Source of the DNA: an uncultured Flammeovirgaceae bacterium
GTDB lineage: Bacteria; Bacteroidota; Bacteroidia; Cytophagales; Cyclobacteriaceae
NCBI GenBank assembly: GCA_913050055.1
Contig: CAJXAT010000003.1
Coordinates: 1 to 59,703, forward strand
Length of the DNA: 59,703 bases
Reading direction: 5' to 3'
Positions within the stretch are counted from its first letter, which is position 1; the number at the start of each line of letters is the position of its first letter. Under the pieces are notes generated by a model that saw only the letters and a list, made by a program, of their open reading frames with translations, was not told where the DNA came from and made no database searches. A program made the position numbers and the translations under genes. Of the stretch, positions 10,023 to 19,214 are shown piece by piece.

Positions 10023-10333
10023 ATTTTCTTAAAAATACGAAATTCTTCAATTATCTTCTAATTACGCAGGATTGAGTCATATATTTCTAAATTAGGTGTT
10101 ATTACTTCGGATCCCCATCATATTTTTGGATCTCGAAGCGAAAAGGTCATGAATATACGTTTGAAAAGGATTTTAAACAATGTGATTAGACTTTAAGCTT
10201 ATAAAGGTTTGTTATAGCTTGAAAAAATCTGCCATTGTGTCTATCAATTTACTGTGGGGGAGACTTATATGTTAGTAAATAAAGTTTCTTTCTACCTAAT
10301 TAGTGGATAACTTTTACTGGCATCATTTTAGTA
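10023..10333. other. Divergent intergenic region between hflX and the TPR gene, with a 10-bp hairpin
   Basis: It holds an imperfect inverted repeat. CTTCG-GATCC at 10105-10114 pairs with GGATC-T-CGAAG at 10128-10138, leaving one bulged T and a 13-base loop. A TACGTTTG box at 10156-10163 fits the Bacteroidota -7 element and could serve the TPR gene, but there is no clear -33 TTTG at the expected distance. No ORF is seen. Confidence 0.4.
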
Positions 10334-10381
10334 GTGAATGAATTTAAGTTAATTTTAGTTATAATTCATTCTGAGACAAGC

Positions 10382-11794
10382 ATGATGGAACACCACAGAA
10401 AAAAAGAAGAAAAAGAATTAGTCAAAAGATTTGAAGCACATTTAAAAATGGGTGAAAATCAATATTTTGATGAGGATGATTTCTTGGCCATCATCAATTT
10501 TTATCTGGAATCAAATAAAATCAAGTGGGCACTGAAGGCTTGTGACTTGGGACTAAAGCAATATGCATATTCTACGGATTTAATTGCAGATAAGGCTGAA
10601 ATTTTAACCAGAATGGGTAGGTTGACGGATGCCATTTCTTGCATAGACCATGCCTTAATCTATGCACCCAATGATTTGGATCTATTGATGCAGAAAGGCT
10701 CATTGCATACCATATCAGGAGAATACTTATCCTCAGTAGCCTGTTTTAGAAAAATTCTTCCGATGTCTGAGGAACGGGATGAGATTTTGTATCACATAGG
10801 TTTGGCTTATCAAGGATTAGAAGATTTTGAAAAGGCCATAGAAGCTTATAAAGAGGCCATGGAATTTAATCTAAACAATGAGAGTGTACTCTATGAATTG
10901 ACCTATTGTCTAGAAATTATGGGAGCATTGCAAAAAAGTATCCCCTATTATCAAAAGTTTATTGATACAGATCCCTATTCTGAATATGCCTGGTATAATA
11001 TGGGCATTGTTTATAATAAGCTGGAGCAATTTGATAAAGCCATTGATGCGTATGAGTTTGCTGTGGCCATTGACAATACTTTCAGTAGTGCCCATTTTAA
11101 TATGGGAAATACCTACATGAACCTCGAAAAATATGATAAAGCCATAGCCTCCTATTTATTGACCTTGGAATACGAAGGACCTGGACCTGAGCTATATTGC
11201 CACATGGGGGCCTCCTATGAGAAAATGGGCCAGTATGAGATAGGTATTCGTTATTATACAAAAGCATCCAAAATTGACCAGCTGTATCACCAGGCATGGT
11301 TTGGAGTAGGGACTTGTTTGGCGTTCAAAGAAAATTGGCTAGAGGCCACTCATTTTTTTAAGAAAGCCATAAAAATAGATCCGCTCAATGAAGCTTATTT
11401 AAATTCATTGGCGGAATCAGAATACAGTTTAGGAAACAGTGTGTCAGCGATTGAGACCTATGAGCAATTAAGTCAATTGGAATCCGTAAGGCCTGCCGTT
11501 TGGCTGGACTGGTCTCGTATTTATTATGATCAAGGAGATTACAAAAGGGCATTGAGCGTCATAGATAGGGGCTTATCAGAAACGCCTGATGAGTCTACCT
11601 ATTTATATCGAAAGGCCGTTTATTTACTGGCCTATGGAAGGTACAAAGAAGCCATGGCCTTTTTAGAGCATGCGCTCATTTTGAACTACGATGGGCATGC
11701 CGAGGTTTATGTTTTTTTTGAAGATTTAACGACGCAAAAAGCACTTTTTAAAATCATAGATCAATATAGAAAAGACGACCAACAAGTGGATTAA
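10382..11794 (+). CDS. Tetratricopeptide-repeat protein
   Basis: About 470 residues made almost wholly of TPR units (AWYNMGIVYNKLEQFDKAID, AHFNMGNTYMNLEKYDKAI, AWFGVGTCLAFKENWLEAT), roughly eleven to twelve repeats. An upstream in-frame ATG at 10334 exists, but the charged start MMEHHRKKEEKELVKRF at 10382 looks like the real N-terminus of the family. There is no signal peptide, so it is a cytoplasmic scaffold. It lies 43 bases before the phosphosulfolactate-synthase gene and may be cotranscribed. The exact partner is unknown. Confidence 0.85.
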   Translation: MMEHHRKKEEKELVKRFEAHLKMGENQYFDEDDFLAIINFYLESNKIKWALKACDLGLKQYAYSTDLIADKAEILTRMGRLTDAISCIDHALIYAPNDLDLLMQKGSLHTISGEYLSSVACFRKILPMSEERDEILYHIGLAYQGLEDFEKAIEAYKEAMEFNLNNESVLYELTYCLEIMGALQKSIPYYQKFIDTDPYSEYAWYNMGIVYNKLEQFDKAIDAYEFAVAIDNTFSSAHFNMGNTYMNLEKYDKAIASYLLTLEYEGPGPELYCHMGASYEKMGQYEIGIRYYTKASKIDQLYHQAWFGVGTCLAFKENWLEATHFFKKAIKIDPLNEAYLNSLAESEYSLGNSVSAIETYEQLSQLESVRPAVWLDWSRIYYDQGDYKRALSVIDRGLSETPDESTYLYRKAVYLLAYGRYKEAMAFLEHALILNYDGHAEVYVFFEDLTTQKALFKIIDQYRKDDQQVD

Positions 11795-11837
11795 ACTTTA
11801 AAATAAAGTATTTTTGCATTTAATTTAATTTTCAAAA

Positions 11838-12599
11838 ATGAACTATTTTTTAAAGAACATCCCTGATCGCACAGAAAAACCACGTGAATCAGGATATACC
11901 ATGGTGATGGATAAGGGACTTTCGTTACGTGAAGCAGAAGATATGATTGATTCTTCGGGTGATTTCATAGACATTGTGAAGTTGGGTTGGGCCACTTCTT
12001 ATGTCACTTCCCAACTTGATCAGAAAATTAAGTTATATCAAAATGCTGGAATACCCTGCTATCTTGGAGGGACCCTTTTTGAAGCCTTTGTGATCAGAGA
12101 TCAATTTGATGATTACATGAGAGTCGTAGATAAATATAATTTGGAACATGTGGAGGTAAGTGATGGTTCGATCATCATGGACCATTACGATAAATGTAAT
12201 TATATTCAGAGGATATCAAAAAATTACACCGTGCTCAGTGAAGTAGGTTCCAAAGATGCGGCAAAAATCATCCCACCATACAAGTGGATTGATCAGATGC
12301 AAACAGAGCTGGAGGCCGGTGCATGGAAGGTCATCGGAGAAGCGAGAGAAAGTGGAAATGTAGGGCTATTCAGAGATTCTGGTGAGGTAAGACAAGGTTT
12401 GGTTGAAGAAATTTTAACTCAGATACCCAAAGACAAAATTTTATGGGAAGCACCTCAAAAATCCCAGCAAGTTTGGTTTATTAAGTTGTGTGGAACCAAT
12501 GTTAATCTCGGAAATATTGCGACCAATGACATTATTCCCCTAGAAACGATTCGACTGGGTTTACGGGGCGATACGTTTTACGATCATTTAACTTCTTAG
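11838..12599 (+). CDS. Phosphosulfolactate synthase family protein (ComA-like)
   Basis: 253 residues, TIM-barrel type, full length for the family. Recognisable blocks are FIDIVKLGWATSYV, GIPCYLGGTLFEAFV, EVSDGSIIM, VLSEVGSKD, WKVIGEARESGNVGLF and ILWEAPQKSQQVWFIKLCG. ComA joins sulfite to phosphoenolpyruvate in archaeal coenzyme M synthesis. Homologues are widespread in Bacteroidota, where a role in sulfonate metabolism (sulfolactate, possibly sulfonolipid precursors) is suspected but not settled. Neighbours are a TPR gene and popT/aroE, none from a coenzyme M pathway, so the physiological role here is inferred only. Confidence 0.85.
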   Translation: MNYFLKNIPDRTEKPRESGYTMVMDKGLSLREAEDMIDSSGDFIDIVKLGWATSYVTSQLDQKIKLYQNAGIPCYLGGTLFEAFVIRDQFDDYMRVVDKYNLEHVEVSDGSIIMDHYDKCNYIQRISKNYTVLSEVGSKDAAKIIPPYKWIDQMQTELEAGAWKVIGEARESGNVGLFRDSGEVRQGLVEEILTQIPKDKILWEAPQKSQQVWFIKLCGTNVNLGNIATNDIIPLETIRLGLRGDTFYDHLTS

Positions 12600-12603
12600 G
12601 TTT

Positions 12604-13494
12604 GTGAAAAATGCAGCAGGGCTTTTTCTGAAAGGAGTCGCCATGGGTGCCGCAAATGTTATTCCGGGAGTTTCTGGGGGAACAGTAGCCTTCATTTCGG
12701 GCATTTATGAAAGGTTAATAAAGGCCTTAAAATCTTTTGACCTGTCCCTATTCAGCTCATTAATGCAAGGGCAATTTCGTCAAGTTACTGAAAAAACAGA
12801 TCTCAAGTTTTTGTCCATACTTTTTTCAGGAATTGCTGTGAGTATTTTCAGTTTGGCGCACCTGTTAGAGTACGCATTACAATTTTATGAAGTATTTACT
12901 TTAGCCTTTTTCTTTGGATTGATTGTGGCTTCTACTTTGGGTGTAGGGAGACAAATAAGTAAATTTTCTTTGGGTATTTTAACTACATTTTTGATTGGGT
13001 TTGTGATGGCTATTTCTATTGCATTTCTAACGCCAGCGGCTGCCAATGATCATTGGCTCTATGTGATTTTATGTGGAGTGGTTGCTATTTCTAGCATGAT
13101 TTTGCCAGGGCTATCGGGTTCTTATATTTTATTGTTGATGGGTAATTACGTTTTGATGCTCCAATCTATCAGTCACTTCCATTTTAAATTTTTGATTCCT
13201 TTTGCTTTGGGATGTTTGTTGGGTTTGGTGATTTTTTCAAGATTATTAAGTTATTTATTCGATCATTTTAAAGAAGCAACCATCAGCTTATTGACAGGCT
13301 TCGTAGCGGGGTCTCTCTTGATTATTTGGCCTTGGAAAACGACCAATTACATTGCGATTGAAGCTCGACAAAAAGCAATAGGCTATGATTGGTACTTTCC
13401 AAGTTTCGATACCGACTTGATCATAGGAACGGTGTTGATGATGTTAGGATTTGCTGTGGTTTTTGGAATCGAACGACTGGGAGCAAAAGGCTAA
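12604..13494 (+). CDS. DUF368 membrane protein, undecaprenyl phosphate translocase PopT-like
   Basis: 296 residues with about eight to ten membrane segments and a GTG start four bases after the upstream stop. It contains the two inverted family signatures GAANVIPGVSGGTVAFISG (about 14-32) and MILPGLSGSYILLLMGNY (second half). These mark the DUF368 family, recently assigned to flipping undecaprenyl phosphate back to the cytoplasmic face for cell-wall and glycan recycling. It is tightly coupled to the preceding phosphosulfolactate-synthase-like gene and is followed by aroE 67 bases on. Confidence 0.88.
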   Translation: MKNAAGLFLKGVAMGAANVIPGVSGGTVAFISGIYERLIKALKSFDLSLFSSLMQGQFRQVTEKTDLKFLSILFSGIAVSIFSLAHLLEYALQFYEVFTLAFFFGLIVASTLGVGRQISKFSLGILTTFLIGFVMAISIAFLTPAAANDHWLYVILCGVVAISSMILPGLSGSYILLLMGNYVLMLQSISHFHFKFLIPFALGCLLGLVIFSRLLSYLFDHFKEATISLLTGFVAGSLLIIWPWKTTNYIAIEARQKAIGYDWYFPSFDTDLIIGTVLMMLGFAVVFGIERLGAKG

Positions 13495-13561
13495 TTTCAT
13501 TAGATTCCTATTTATGAGGGCAAGAAATTTTACCTTAGTACAGTACTTTAGATAAATTGAT

Positions 13562-14302
13562 ATGAAGCGTTACGGACTTGTAGGTTATCCTTTGGGTCAT
13601 TCTTTTTCACAGAAGTATTTTTCGGAAAAGTTTGAAGGACTCAATATTTCTCACTCCCATACATACCATGTTTTTGAATTAGAAAGCCTCAGTGACTTTC
13701 TTGATATTTGGGATCGCCATCCAGATTTGGAAGGGGTCAATATTACCATTCCTTATAAAATTGAGATCATGCCATTTTTAGATGAAATAGATGACTCAGC
13801 GGCGGGAGTGAAAGCAGTCAACGTGATCAAAAAAAAGGGGAACAAACTTATAGGGTATAATTCTGATGTTTTTGGTTTCAAACAATCTTTAGATCCCTGG
13901 TTGATGGGGGTAGAAGTGGAGGCTTTGATTTTCGGTTCGGGGGGCTCTAGTCTCGCAGTTCAGGCAGGCTTGCAGGCACTCAATATTCCTTTTAAAATTG
14001 TATCCCGTGAGGCCACAAAAGGGCACCTGACTTACTTGCAATTGCATCATGAGCCATCGATTATCGATCGACATCATTTGCTCATCAATACCACGCCAAA
14101 AGGGATGTCTCCGAATATTGAGGAGGGGCCGTCGATTCCTTATGATAGGATCGATCAAAATCATTACTGTTTTGATTTGATATATAATCCTGAGGAGACC
14201 TTTTTCATGAGACAAGGCAGACAGAACAAAGCGCGAACCAAAAACGGTTTAGAAATGTTAAAATTACAAGCTGAAAAATCATGGGAAATTTGGAATAAAT
14301 AA
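13562..14302 (+). CDS. aroE: Shikimate dehydrogenase
   Basis: 246 residues. The N-terminal substrate domain has GLVGYPLGHSFSQ (the shikimate-binding Ser pair), NITIPYK with the catalytic Lys, and KAVNVIKKKGNKLIGYNSD with the Asn/Asp. The Rossmann domain has IFGSGGSSLAV, and the C-terminus NGLEMLKLQAEKSWEIW. It reduces 3-dehydroshikimate to shikimate with NADPH in aromatic amino acid synthesis. The length is slightly short of E. coli AroE (272), as is common in Bacteroidota. uvrB follows two bases later, so the pair is probably one transcript. Confidence 0.95.
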   Translation: MKRYGLVGYPLGHSFSQKYFSEKFEGLNISHSHTYHVFELESLSDFLDIWDRHPDLEGVNITIPYKIEIMPFLDEIDDSAAGVKAVNVIKKKGNKLIGYNSDVFGFKQSLDPWLMGVEVEALIFGSGGSSLAVQAGLQALNIPFKIVSREATKGHLTYLQLHHEPSIIDRHHLLINTTPKGMSPNIEEGPSIPYDRIDQNHYCFDLIYNPEETFFMRQGRQNKARTKNGLEMLKLQAEKSWEIWNK

Positions 14303-14304
14303 TA

Positions 14305-16329
14305 ATGAAATTCAAACTAATCTCCAATTTTGAACCCAAAGGAGACCAACCTTCGGCCATAAAAAAACTGGTTCAAGGCGTGGATTCTCAAGAATCAAAT
14401 CAAACACTTTTGGGAGTAACGGGGTCAGGTAAAACCTTTACGATGGCCAATGTCATCGCGCAAACAGGACGACCTAGTTTGATCCTCTGCCACAATAAAA
14501 CTTTAGCGGCTCAGTTGTATGGTGAGTTTAAGAGTTTCTTTCCAGAAAACGCTGTAGAGTATTTTATTTCTTATTACGATTACTACCAACCGGAGGCTTA
14601 CATACCCACTACAAATGTGTACATAGAAAAAGATTTATCTATCAATGATGAGATAGAAAAATTAAGGTTGAGTGCCTCTTCAGCTTTATTGTCAGGTAGG
14701 AGAGATGTCATTGTCATCGCCTCCGTTTCATGTATTTATGGGATTGGTAATCCTGAAGAATTCGGCAAACACGTCATACATATCCAACAAGGGGATAAAA
14801 TTCCGCGAAATGTCTTTTTATTGAAATTGGTAGAGATACTCTACAGCAGAACAGAAACGGAATTTAAGCGAGGTACTTTCAGAGTGAAAGGAGATACCGT
14901 AGATGTATTTGTGGCGTATGCTGACTTTGCTTATCGATTCATTTTTTGGGGAGAAGAGTTGGAATCGCTTCAAAGAATTGATCCCCTGTCCGGGACCAAG
15001 ATTTCAGATGAAAAATTGATTGCTATATTTCCAGCGAATCTTTTTGTAACGGGTAAGGAACATCTGAAACAAGCCATAAAGGAAATACAAGATGATATGG
15101 TTGAGCAGGTACAGTTCTTTGAAGATGACCGGCGTTTTTTAGAGGCCAAAAGAATCAAGGAGCGGACGGAATTTGATCTTGAGATGATCAGAGAGATTGG
15201 CTATTGTTCTGGGGTAGAAAATTATTCTAGGTATTTTGATCGAAGAAAGCCAGGATCAAGACCTTTTTGTTTAATTGATTATTTTCCTGATGATTTTTTA
15301 ATGTTCATCGATGAGAGTCACGTATCCATCCCCCAAGTACGTGCCATGTGGGGGGGTGACAGAAGTCGCAAAGCTAACTTAGTAGATTATGGGTTTAGGC
15401 TACCTTCCGCACTAGATAATCGGCCTTTGACCTTTGCTGAATTCGAAGGCCTCATAGGTCAAACTATTCATGTCAGTGCTACACCCTCTGACTACGAGTT
15501 GCTCGCATCCGATGGGGTAGTAGTGGAGCAATTAATCAGGCCCACGGGATTATTGGATCCGGTGATTGAGGTAAGACCTACTCAACATCAAGTGGACGAT
15601 TTGATGGAAGAAATTTCAAAGCGTATACAAATTGGAGATCGCGTTTTAGTGACCACTATTACTAAGCGTATGGCGGAGGAACTCTCCAAATACTTATCAC
15701 AAATGGGAGTAAAGACCAAATACATTCACAGTGAGGTGGCTACCCTAGATCGTGTTGAAATACTAAGAGAATTGCGCCTAGGAATATTTGATGTTTTGGT
15801 GGGGGTAAATTTACTCAGAGAAGGATTGGATCTCCCCGAAGTTTCGTTGGTAGCCATTATGGATGCTGATAAAGAAGGTTTTCTAAGAAATGAAAGATCA
15901 TTGATTCAAACGATCGGTCGTGCCGCGCGAAACGACCATGGCATGGTCATCATGTATGGTGATAAGATAACTGGATCTATGCAACGAGCGATAAATGAAA
16001 CTGCACGACGTAGGATCATTCAGAAAGCATTTAATGACAAGCACAACATCAAACCTCAAACGATATTTAAAGATCGCGAGGCTATTATGAGTCAGACTTC
16101 GGCTGCAGACAGTAAGAAAGGGCCTAAATCTTATCAAAATGACATTGAATCTTCCCTAGCTGCTGATCCTGTTATGGCCTATATGGATTTGAATCAACTT
16201 AAGAAATTTGGACTTGAAACCCGAAAGAAAATGGAAAAAGCTGCGCAGGACTTGAATTTTGTGGAAGCGGCCAGATTGAGGGACGAAATGCTTGAGATAG
16301 ACCGTATGGTCAAAGAGGAAAAAGTATGA
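14305..16329 (+). CDS. uvrB: Excinuclease ABC subunit B
   Basis: 674 residues, full length. It has Walker A LLGVTGSGKTFTMANV (about residue 37-52), the beta-hairpin YYDYYQPEAYIP that clamps damaged DNA, helicase motif II IDESHVS, motif V NLLREGLDLPEVSLV, motif VI QTIGRAARN, and a C-terminal UVR motif (LNFVEAARLRDEMLEID) that binds UvrA/UvrC. It acts in nucleotide excision repair in the cytoplasm. Its TGA directly abuts the stop of the convergent thioesterase gene, with no room for a terminator between them. Confidence 0.98.
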   Translation: MKFKLISNFEPKGDQPSAIKKLVQGVDSQESNQTLLGVTGSGKTFTMANVIAQTGRPSLILCHNKTLAAQLYGEFKSFFPENAVEYFISYYDYYQPEAYIPTTNVYIEKDLSINDEIEKLRLSASSALLSGRRDVIVIASVSCIYGIGNPEEFGKHVIHIQQGDKIPRNVFLLKLVEILYSRTETEFKRGTFRVKGDTVDVFVAYADFAYRFIFWGEELESLQRIDPLSGTKISDEKLIAIFPANLFVTGKEHLKQAIKEIQDDMVEQVQFFEDDRRFLEAKRIKERTEFDLEMIREIGYCSGVENYSRYFDRRKPGSRPFCLIDYFPDDFLMFIDESHVSIPQVRAMWGGDRSRKANLVDYGFRLPSALDNRPLTFAEFEGLIGQTIHVSATPSDYELLASDGVVVEQLIRPTGLLDPVIEVRPTQHQVDDLMEEISKRIQIGDRVLVTTITKRMAEELSKYLSQMGVKTKYIHSEVATLDRVEILRELRLGIFDVLVGVNLLREGLDLPEVSLVAIMDADKEGFLRNERSLIQTIGRAARNDHGMVIMYGDKITGSMQRAINETARRRIIQKAFNDKHNIKPQTIFKDREAIMSQTSAADSKKGPKSYQNDIESSLAADPVMAYMDLNQLKKFGLETRKKMEKAAQDLNFVEAARLRDEMLEIDRMVKEEKV

Positions 16330-16740
16330 TCATTTTTTGAAGTACGTGCTGATCAATGCTTTGAGATTTTCAGGAATCTTCACAGGTTTTCCATTGGACA
16401 GATTAATAAAGGCCAATGTCGTTTCCCCAGTATTAAGTAGTTGTGCTTCTTCATTATGAATTTCATATTCATAACGAATGCGCGCGCGGGGCATTTCAGG
16501 AATGCTAATGATGATTTTTAGTAAATCATCATATCTGGCGGGCGCATGATACGAGGATTGCATATGCAGGACTGGCATCCCCACACCACTGCTTTCCAAA
16601 TTTTTATAATAAAAGCCTAAGTTTCTGAAAGATTCTACCCGTGCAACTTCATAGAAAGCGGCATAATTGCCATAATAAACAAAACCCATTTGGTCTGTAT
16701 CGGCGTATCTTACTCTGAGCTTTACTTCGTGTTGAAACAT
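16330..16740 (-). CDS. Acyl-CoA thioesterase, YbgC/4HBT hot-dog family
   Basis: 136 residues, a single hot-dog domain. It carries the 4-hydroxybenzoyl-CoA thioesterase signature RYADTDQMGFVYYGNYAAFY with the catalytic Asp (about residue 17) and the following VARVE helix. It probably hydrolyses short- or medium-chain acyl-CoA, but the substrate cannot be read. It overlaps the mltG stop codon by one base and is likely cotranscribed downstream of it. Confidence 0.9.
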   Translation of the reverse strand: MFQHEVKLRVRYADTDQMGFVYYGNYAAFYEVARVESFRNLGFYYKNLESSGVGMPVLHMQSSYHAPARYDDLLKIIISIPEMPRARIRYEYEIHNEEAQLLNTGETTLAFINLSNGKPVKIPENLKALISTYFKK

Positions 16741-17783
16741 TATTTATAAATTTTTTTCTTATTCAATGCTAGATGCAGCAATCGGGCATTTTTATTATGT
16801 TGAGATAAGGTTCGGGCAAATATATGATTTCCTGTAAAGTCTGGATTTGCACAAAAGTATAGATAGTCACTCTTTTCATAATTTAATACGGCTTCAATGG
16901 CTGAAATCGAAGGGAGGTTTATGGGTCCTGGAGGTAATCCTGCATATTTGTAGGTGTTGTAGGGAGAATCTACCTGCATGTGTTCATAAAGCACCCTTTT
17001 GATAGTATAGTCCCCCAAGGCAAAAATTAAGGTTGGATCTGCCTGCAATTTAATATTTTTATTGAGTCGATTGATATAAACGCCGGCTACCGTGGGGGCT
17101 TCATCCATTTGATTGGTTTCCGCATCAACAATTGAGGCCAAGACAATGACTTCTTCTGGGGTTAGATTTATTGCTTTGGCCTTGGCCATGCGCTCTGGAT
17201 TCCAAAATATTTTATAGGCTGAATAAATCCGGTCGAGAACTACAATCGGTTGGTCGGTAATGTAAACCTCATACGTATTCGGCAGAAACATACACATAAA
17301 AGTTTCTTTGGTTAATCCATAAGATGATGCCACATCATTATTTGAAAGGTTTGACATCATAGTTGCCGAATCAAATTCTAAGTAAGATGCGATTTTTGCT
17401 GCGAGAACCTCTAGACTTCGGGCATTTGAATAGGTTAATTTGATCGGAACTTGGTCCCCAGATCGGAGCATATTTATTGCATCTCTATTGGACATATCCG
17501 CTTGAAGCAGATAAGATCCAGGTTTGATAGATTGATCGTAACGCTTCAATTTTGACAAAAAACTAAAAGATACCAAGTCATTGACAATACCTAGATCATA
17601 CAATGAGTTTTGGACATATTTAAAATTAGCTCCCGTAGGAATATTGAAAACAAGGTCCTCTTTATCTATCAAAATATTTGGGGTATAAACTACTTGCCAA
17701 AAATAAAAACTGAAAGAGGAAACGAGCATACTTCCGATTATCAACCCAACGGCAAGAAATTTTTTATTTTTCATAGTTGGCAA
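16740..17783 (-). CDS. mltG: Endolytic murein transglycosylase MltG (YceG)
   Basis: 347 residues. One N-terminal membrane anchor (about 6-30) precedes a LysM-like region (IPTGANFKYVQNSLYDLGIV). The YceG domain follows, with VLASIVDAETNQMDE, GVYINRLNKNIKLQADPT and YAGLPPGPINLPS. The first Glu of the usual ASIVEKET is Asp here, but the second, taken as catalytic, is kept (DAET). MltG cuts nascent glycan strands at the inner membrane and sets their length. It heads a pair with the thioesterase gene. Confidence 0.93.
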   Translation of the reverse strand: MPTMKNKKFLAVGLIIGSMLVSSFSFYFWQVVYTPNILIDKEDLVFNIPTGANFKYVQNSLYDLGIVNDLVSFSFLSKLKRYDQSIKPGSYLLQADMSNRDAINMLRSGDQVPIKLTYSNARSLEVLAAKIASYLEFDSATMMSNLSNNDVASSYGLTKETFMCMFLPNTYEVYITDQPIVVLDRIYSAYKIFWNPERMAKAKAINLTPEEVIVLASIVDAETNQMDEAPTVAGVYINRLNKNIKLQADPTLIFALGDYTIKRVLYEHMQVDSPYNTYKYAGLPPGPINLPSISAIEAVLNYEKSDYLYFCANPDFTGNHIFARTLSQHNKNARLLHLALNKKKIYK

Positions 17784-17844
17784 AAGTAGTGATAGAAAAC
17801 ATTATAGCCCATTTTTAAATTGAAACGATTATAATTACAGCCAA

Positions 17845-18474
17845 ATGGCTGCATCATTCATTCGTCTTTATGAAGAAAACCCTGATCCCCGAAAGATTAC
17901 TCACATTGTAAATGTACTCCGCAACGGGGGATTAATCATATATCCTTCGGATACTATTTACGGTTTAGGATGTGATATTTTTAATCAAAAAGCAGTTGAT
18001 AAGGTCAGAAGAATAAAAAACATAAATAATAAAAAGATGGATTTGGCTTTTGTTTGTTATGATTTAAGTCATTTATCTGTTTATGCAAAAAATGTTTCCA
18101 CCACTGTGTTCAAATTGATGAAAAAAATATTACCAGGACCCTACACCTTTATTTTAAATGCATCGAGTAAAGTGCCCAAAATTTTGAAAGTAAAAAAGAA
18201 AAAAGTGGGAATAAGAATTCCTAATAATCGTATTCCGAGAGAGATAGTTCAAGAGCTAGGGAATCCCATCGTGACTACTTCATTGCATGACGATGATAAA
18301 ATATTAGAATATGCCACAGATCCTGAATTGATTTATGAGCAATACAAAAATCAGGTGGACTTAATTATTGATGGGGGCTATGGCGATAATCAAGCCAGTA
18401 CTATCATAGATTATTCAGGAGAGGAGCTAGAAATAATTAGGGAGGGAAAGGGCGAGATAAATAAATTTCTCTGA
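17845..18474 (+). CDS. L-threonylcarbamoyladenylate synthase (Sua5/YciO/YrdC family)
   Basis: 209 residues of YrdC fold: GGLIIYPSDTIYGLGCDI (about 30-47), KNINNKKMDLAFVCYD, LPGPYTFILNAS, KKVGIRIPNNRIPREIV and a final IDYSGEELEIIREGKGEI. The K-x-R-positioned basic residues of the family are present. It forms threonylcarbamoyl-AMP for the tRNA t6A modification. Some YciO paralogues differ in specificity, so the gene symbol is left open. wbqC follows two bases later. Confidence 0.88.
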   Translation: MAASFIRLYEENPDPRKITHIVNVLRNGGLIIYPSDTIYGLGCDIFNQKAVDKVRRIKNINNKKMDLAFVCYDLSHLSVYAKNVSTTVFKLMKKILPGPYTFILNASSKVPKILKVKKKKVGIRIPNNRIPREIVQELGNPIVTTSLHDDDKILEYATDPELIYEQYKNQVDLIIDGGYGDNQASTIIDYSGEELEIIREGKGEINKFL

Positions 18475-18476
18475 GC

Positions 18477-19106
18477 ATGAGAAGATCAGCTTTATGTATT
18501 GAAATGCATTATCTGGGAAACTTAGAATTTTTCACCAGATTGATTAATTCAAAAAGAGTCACTTTAGAAGTTAGTGATTATTTTATGAAGCAGACTTATC
18601 GCAATCGATGTTATATAATGGGACCAAATAAAATTCAAATGTTAACGGTTCCTGTACATTATCATAAGGAAACAATTTTCCGTGATGTCACCATTGATTA
18701 TCATCAAAATTGGGTAAAAGATCACCGAAAGGCAGTTCAGGCGGCCTATGGGAAGACTCCTTTTTTTCATTATTTCTATGATTTATTTGATCAAATTTGG
18801 GTCTCAAAGCCTGAGTATCTTTTGGACTTGTCAATGTCAATGATGACAGTTTGTCTTGATATCTTACAAATTGACATGTCATTTAATTTCACTATTATTT
18901 ATGAGCAGGAGATTCAAAAAGATGTTTTGGACCTTAGAAATATAATTTCTGCCAAAAAGTCTACGGAATCAAGGAGCTTTTATAGGCCTATATCCTATAT
19001 TCAAAACTTTGGCAGCAATTTTGTGAACAATCTTTCTATCATAGATTTGTTAATGTGTGAAGGCCCCAACGGCTTAAATATTTTACAACAGTCCACAAAT
19101 GACTAA
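18477..19106 (+). CDS. WbqC family protein
   Basis: 209 residues. The family pattern is visible: EMHYLGNLEFFTRLINS, NRCYIMGPNKIQMLTVPV, DYHQNWVKDHRKAVQAAYGK and FFHYFYDLFDQIW. WbqC-like proteins often occur near glycan or O-antigen genes and are proposed to be acyl- or aminotransferase-like, but the function is unproven. Here it is coupled to the Sua5/YrdC gene (two-base gap), an arrangement that gives no functional hint. No signal peptide or membrane segment is evident. Confidence 0.85.
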   Translation: MRRSALCIEMHYLGNLEFFTRLINSKRVTLEVSDYFMKQTYRNRCYIMGPNKIQMLTVPVHYHKETIFRDVTIDYHQNWVKDHRKAVQAAYGKTPFFHYFYDLFDQIWVSKPEYLLDLSMSMMTVCLDILQIDMSFNFTIIYEQEIQKDVLDLRNIISAKKSTESRSFYRPISYIQNFGSNFVNNLSIIDLLMCEGPNGLNILQQSTND

Positions 19107-19214
19107 AAGTTGGAATTATACCGATAAATATTTGTTTAAAAATAGAATACGCTCGGTTTAAAGCAAATTTGAGTTTATTTTTACAATCAGAGAGATTCGC
19201 AAAAAAAGCCGATT

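Noticed and set aside
10334-10381. Longer N-terminus for the TPR protein
   Set aside because: The added residues are hydrophobic and not TPR-like; the start at 10382 gives the usual charged N-terminus.
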